The notes under the pieces were generated by a model. That model was not told where the DNA came from. It saw nothing but the letters and a program-made list of their open reading frames with translations, and ran no database searches. From Chitinophagaceae bacterium (GTDB lineage: Bacteria; Bacteroidota; Bacteroidia; Chitinophagales; Chitinophagaceae), in contig JADLHL010000207.1 in NCBI GenBank assembly GCA_020848815.1, forward strand, positions 1-38,828: a stretch of DNA of 38,828 nucleotides, in the 5' to 3' direction. The translations under genes and the position numbers were made by a program. The stretch's first letter is position 1; every line of letters begins with the position of its first letter. Positions 35,553 to 38,828 of the stretch are shown piece by piece.

Positions 35553-37058
35553 TTACTGAGCAGGATTCCAGTCGAAAAAAGCATCCATGTCTTTTTTAAA
35601 CTGCACCAGCGATGGTTTGTGGATGTAATACATGTGTCCGCTTTCGTACCAATGGGTGCGAACACGGCTGCGCTGCTCCGGCCGCAGCTGCATGTGCTCC
35701 AAATCGTACTGTGCTGTGAAGTAGGGGGTAGCAAAATCATAATAGCCACCACCAAGGTACACTTTCAGCGATGGGTTTTTAGCCATGGCATCCCGCAGGC
35801 TTTCGGCCACATTCAAAAACTGATTTTGCACGTTGTTGTAATTCCATGGCCGCACATTGCCAAAGATGTTGTATTCATCTTCGGTTGTAAACTTCAGTTC
35901 CCGTTGAAAGTAATCATTCATGGTGGCGGTAAACGGTCCGTCGATATTGGCAAACGATGGATCGAATGAAACATTCTCTCCGGCATCGTCCAAATCACGA
36001 CCAACAAACCGGCCATCCAAACGGCCAATGGTTAAGCCATCTGCCCGGCGCAATTGTTTGTAAAAACGATCTTCGGTTACCCGCAGGTTCGATTGCAAAC
36101 AATACTCTTTGCTTAGGCCGGTGAAGTACGCCATCTTCTCTGCCACTTTTTCTTTTTCGGCCTGCGATAGCCAACCGCCTTTCAGCAAAGCAGTAGCATA
36201 TTCACCCATGGCAAAGGCTTCACTTTCCCGCAAGGTTTTTTGCAAATCGGCTTGTAGTGCAGGCGATAATTTTTTGTGGTACCAGGCAGCAGCGGTGAAT
36301 GTGGGAATGTACAGGACACGGGGCAAATCGTGACCCACATAATAATCGTTGCTGCCAAAATTGAGCACAGCAGAAATGAGGATGACGCCATTGATGTAAA
36401 TGCGGTAACGGTCTTGCAAATACTTTGATAAGCCTGCGGCACGGGTAGTGCCATAGCTTTCGCCGGCCAGGTATTTGGCACTGGCCCAGCGTTGTTTTTT
36501 ATTGAGGAAGGTTTGCACAAATGCGCCTACGCTACTAATGTCTTCTACATAACCGTGAAACTGTCCGGCTTTTTCGCCATAAGCAGGCCTGCTATAACCG
36601 GTGCTGATGGGGTCGAGAAAAACGAGGTCTGTTTTATCGAGCCAGCCATATTCGTTGTCTACAATTTTGTAGGGTGGGGTTGAGGCTTTGCCTTCGTCAT
36701 CGAGCAATACACGGCGGGGTGCTATGCCACCCATGTGCAGCCACACCGATGAAGAGCCAGGCCCGCCATTGAAACAAAAAGTAATAGGCCGCTTGTCGGG
36801 TGTTTCACCATCCTTGAGGTAGTACGTGTAAAACATTTTGGCTATCACTTTGCCTGTATCGTTGCGCAGGTTCATGTAGCCGCACTGCACCGTGTAGTTG
36901 AGCTTGCTGCCATTTACCGTTATACTTTGTTTGGTCACCGATTCTATACCCGGTAAAACCGACCAGGTTTTTTCTTTTTCAGCTGGTTCATTTTTCGGTT
37001 GCGCCTGTGCACTCCCTATTGTAAACAGCAGCGCCGTTGCCAGTATCCATTGTTGCAT
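35553..37058 (-). CDS. S10 family serine carboxypeptidase
   Basis: FCFNGGPGSSSVWLHMGG, YLAGESYGTTRAAGL, GGYYDFATPY, GHMYY motifs; signal peptide. Confidence 0.93.
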   Translation of the reverse strand: MQQWILATALLFTIGSAQAQPKNEPAEKEKTWSVLPGIESVTKQSITVNGSKLNYTVQCGYMNLRNDTGKVIAKMFYTYYLKDGETPDKRPITFCFNGGPGSSSVWLHMGGIAPRRVLLDDEGKASTPPYKIVDNEYGWLDKTDLVFLDPISTGYSRPAYGEKAGQFHGYVEDISSVGAFVQTFLNKKQRWASAKYLAGESYGTTRAAGLSKYLQDRYRIYINGVILISAVLNFGSNDYYVGHDLPRVLYIPTFTAAAWYHKKLSPALQADLQKTLRESEAFAMGEYATALLKGGWLSQAEKEKVAEKMAYFTGLSKEYCLQSNLRVTEDRFYKQLRRADGLTIGRLDGRFVGRDLDDAGENVSFDPSFANIDGPFTATMNDYFQRELKFTTEDEYNIFGNVRPWNYNNVQNQFLNVAESLRDAMAKNPSLKVYLGGGYYDFATPYFTAQYDLEHMQLRPEQRSRVRTHWYESGHMYYIHKPSLVQFKKDMDAFFDWNPAQ

Positions 37059-37100
37059 AACTCCGTTTTGGTGGTGGGTAATAAATCTGTTTCCTGAACA

Positions 37101-37574
37101 TTACTTTTTATTGATGATACCAAAAGCTTCATCGGAAGCTACACCAATCTGATCGAGGCCTTCAGTCAGTTCTTCGGCATCAATGGTACGGCTGCTGAAA
37201 TCTACCCGTACCATCAGTGTTTCATCTTCATCATCCAACCCTACTTTTATGCGGTCGAGGTCGAGGGAAAGCTTTAGCAACTGCTTGAATTGTGCAGTGG
37301 TAATGCCCGGCCCTGCTTTTTCTTTTACTATGCTAAAGAGCACAATCATGCCTTCCGTTTCGGTGGCTATAATGTAAATCTCTTTGTTGTGTTTGCCTTC
37401 TACTTTGGTAATGTAGATGCCGCCATCCGTTTTGGTAAACTCATAACCGGTTTTATCGATGATGCTGCTGAGTTTGCCTGTTTTTGCCAACGCATCTTTG
37501 GCACTCACTGCTTTTGTTTGTGCTTGCATACTAGCTGGCAATAGCAGCAGTAGGAAGTAGAAGAAGTATTTCAT
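37101..37574 (-). CDS. Secreted hypothetical protein (possibly YbjN-like fold)
   Basis: 157 aa; signal peptide MKYFFYFLLLLLPASMQAQ; no firm domain call. Confidence 0.7.
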   Translation of the reverse strand: MKYFFYFLLLLLPASMQAQTKAVSAKDALAKTGKLSSIIDKTGYEFTKTDGGIYITKVEGKHNKEIYIIATETEGMIVLFSIVKEKAGPGITTAQFKQLLKLSLDLDRIKVGLDDEDETLMVRVDFSSRTIDAEELTEGLDQIGVASDEAFGIINKK

Positions 37575-37668
37575 AGTTGTTATGTTACGAGTTTGAAAGC
37601 AGGAATGTTAAAAGCTTTCTTTCCATGCATTCGTTTCATCATTCCAAAATTATCATTCATCATTTCTT

Positions 37669-38828
37669 TTACCATCCAATACCATAATCCTCACCGTGGT
37701 TGCTGCTGCCGCCCCAAAAGCTATTGTGCTTCCAGTCGAAGAAAATAGCATTGATGGGGCCGCTGCTGCGTTCGGTAAAGCTCAGCTTGTAGCCCATAGC
37801 TTGCAAGGCTTTCCGCACTGCTTCGGGGGTACGGTTTTGCAAAATAATATCGCCGGCACGTGGGGCACGGTCTTTCATTTTGGTACCACCCAGGCTCAGC
37901 CATAACTGGTTTGTATTTACGTTGGCAGCTTCACTGGCTTGCTGCACGTTCATGCCAAACTCAACAACGTTCAAAAAGAACTGCAAGAGGTTTTGATCTT
38001 GTGTATCGCCACCCTGCACGGCAAAGCTCAGGAAAGGCTTGCCATCTTTCATGGCAAAAGATGGTGTCAGCGTCACCCGTGGCCGCTTGCCCGGTGCCAC
38101 TACATTGAAAGGGTTCAATGCACTATCGAGCACAAAGCTTTGCATGCGCTGGCTCATGCCAATGCCCGTGTTGCCGGCAATGCAGGCAGGCACCCAACCA
38201 CCGCTTGGTGTAATGCTTACCACCCAACCGCTGGCATCGGCAGCTTCCACACTGGTGGTGCCCCGCAGCAGCCGGTCCATGTATAGCTCATCTTGTGCCG
38301 AATGCTGATAGGCCAGCTGCCGTACATCATGCGATGGAATGGCGCCACCACCACTGGCAGTAGTATCGGCCAGTTGTGCCCATTGCTGCAGCAGCTTGCT
38401 GAAGGGGTTTGTTTTTCCTTCGAAAGGATAGGGGTCGCCGGGCAGTGCAGGCGACAAATTTTTTGTGGGGTCGATGAGGGCAGCCCTTTGTTTGGCGTAC
38501 TCCTTACTCAGCAAGCCTTGCATGGGTTGCTGTTTGTTGAAGTAGGGATCGCCGTAGTAAAAATCGCGGTCGGCAAAGCTGAGGTGCATGGCCTGCGAAA
38601 CAGTATGAATGTATTGAGCACTGTTGTAGCCCATGCTTTTCAGGTCGAAGTTTTCGAGGATGTTCAATGCCTGCAACATGCTGGGGCCTTGCGTCCACTG
38701 CTGCAGTTTGTATACATCAATGCCTTTGTACGACACTTTCACCGGTTCTTCTTCAATGGGTTTCCAGTTGGCCAGGTCTTGCATGGTAATGAGTCCGCCC
38801 TGCTCCTGACAGCCCCGCACAAATTCCT
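37669..38828 (-). CDS. Gamma-glutamyltransferase family protein, partial (N-terminal part beyond window)
   Basis: GTTSVEAADASGWVVSITPS, FNVVAPGKRPRVTLTPSFAMKDGKPFLSFAVQGGDTQDQNLLQ; reading frame open to the right edge. Confidence 0.88.
   Translation of the reverse strand, partial: EFVRGCQEQGGLITMQDLANWKPIEEEPVKVSYKGIDVYKLQQWTQGPSMLQALNILENFDLKSMGYNSAQYIHTVSQAMHLSFADRDFYYGDPYFNKQQPMQGLLSKEYAKQRAALIDPTKNLSPALPGDPYPFEGKTNPFSKLLQQWAQLADTTASGGGAIPSHDVRQLAYQHSAQDELYMDRLLRGTTSVEAADASGWVVSITPSGGWVPACIAGNTGIGMSQRMQSFVLDSALNPFNVVAPGKRPRVTLTPSFAMKDGKPFLSFAVQGGDTQDQNLLQFFLNVVEFGMNVQQASEAANVNTNQLWLSLGGTKMKDRAPRAGDIILQNRTPEAVRKALQAMGYKLSFTERSSGPINAIFFDWKHNSFWGGSSNHGEDYGIGW

Overview
The window looks like a chromosomal segment from a Bacteroidetes bacterium, probably Chitinophagaceae-like. 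This rests on SusC/SusD-type genes, many TonB-dependent receptors, TAnnTTTG promoter boxes and Bacteroidetes-type envelope proteins. I support about 31 protein-coding genes, several intrinsic terminators and one repeat-like intergenic element. I saw no rRNA, tRNA, CRISPR array or transposase. Main blocks: (1) an AT-richer left end with an exported-type Fe/Mn superoxide dismutase 3 bp upstream of a TonB-dependent outer-membrane protein; (2) metabolic genes (acyl-CoA carboxylase beta subunit, TPMT-like methyltransferase, serine hydrolase, HD-domain protein, acyl-CoA dehydrogenase); (3) a SusC-SusD-phosphoesterase-phosphoesterase-TonB receptor locus at 10290-22560, the best candidate for an under-described system: a SusCD-type uptake locus with no glycoside hydrolase but two tandem beta-propeller/phosphoesterase fusions; (4) an envelope and housekeeping block (ung, acyltransferase, LptD-like protein, amidase, MlaD-like protein, coaE, lysoplasmalogenase, HU-CCDC81-like membrane protein, FKBP, sdaA); (5) a CotH-kinase-like secreted protein, an S10 carboxypeptidase and an atypical gamma-glutamyltransferase cut by the right edge. 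All family calls come from reading translated motifs. No database search was run.
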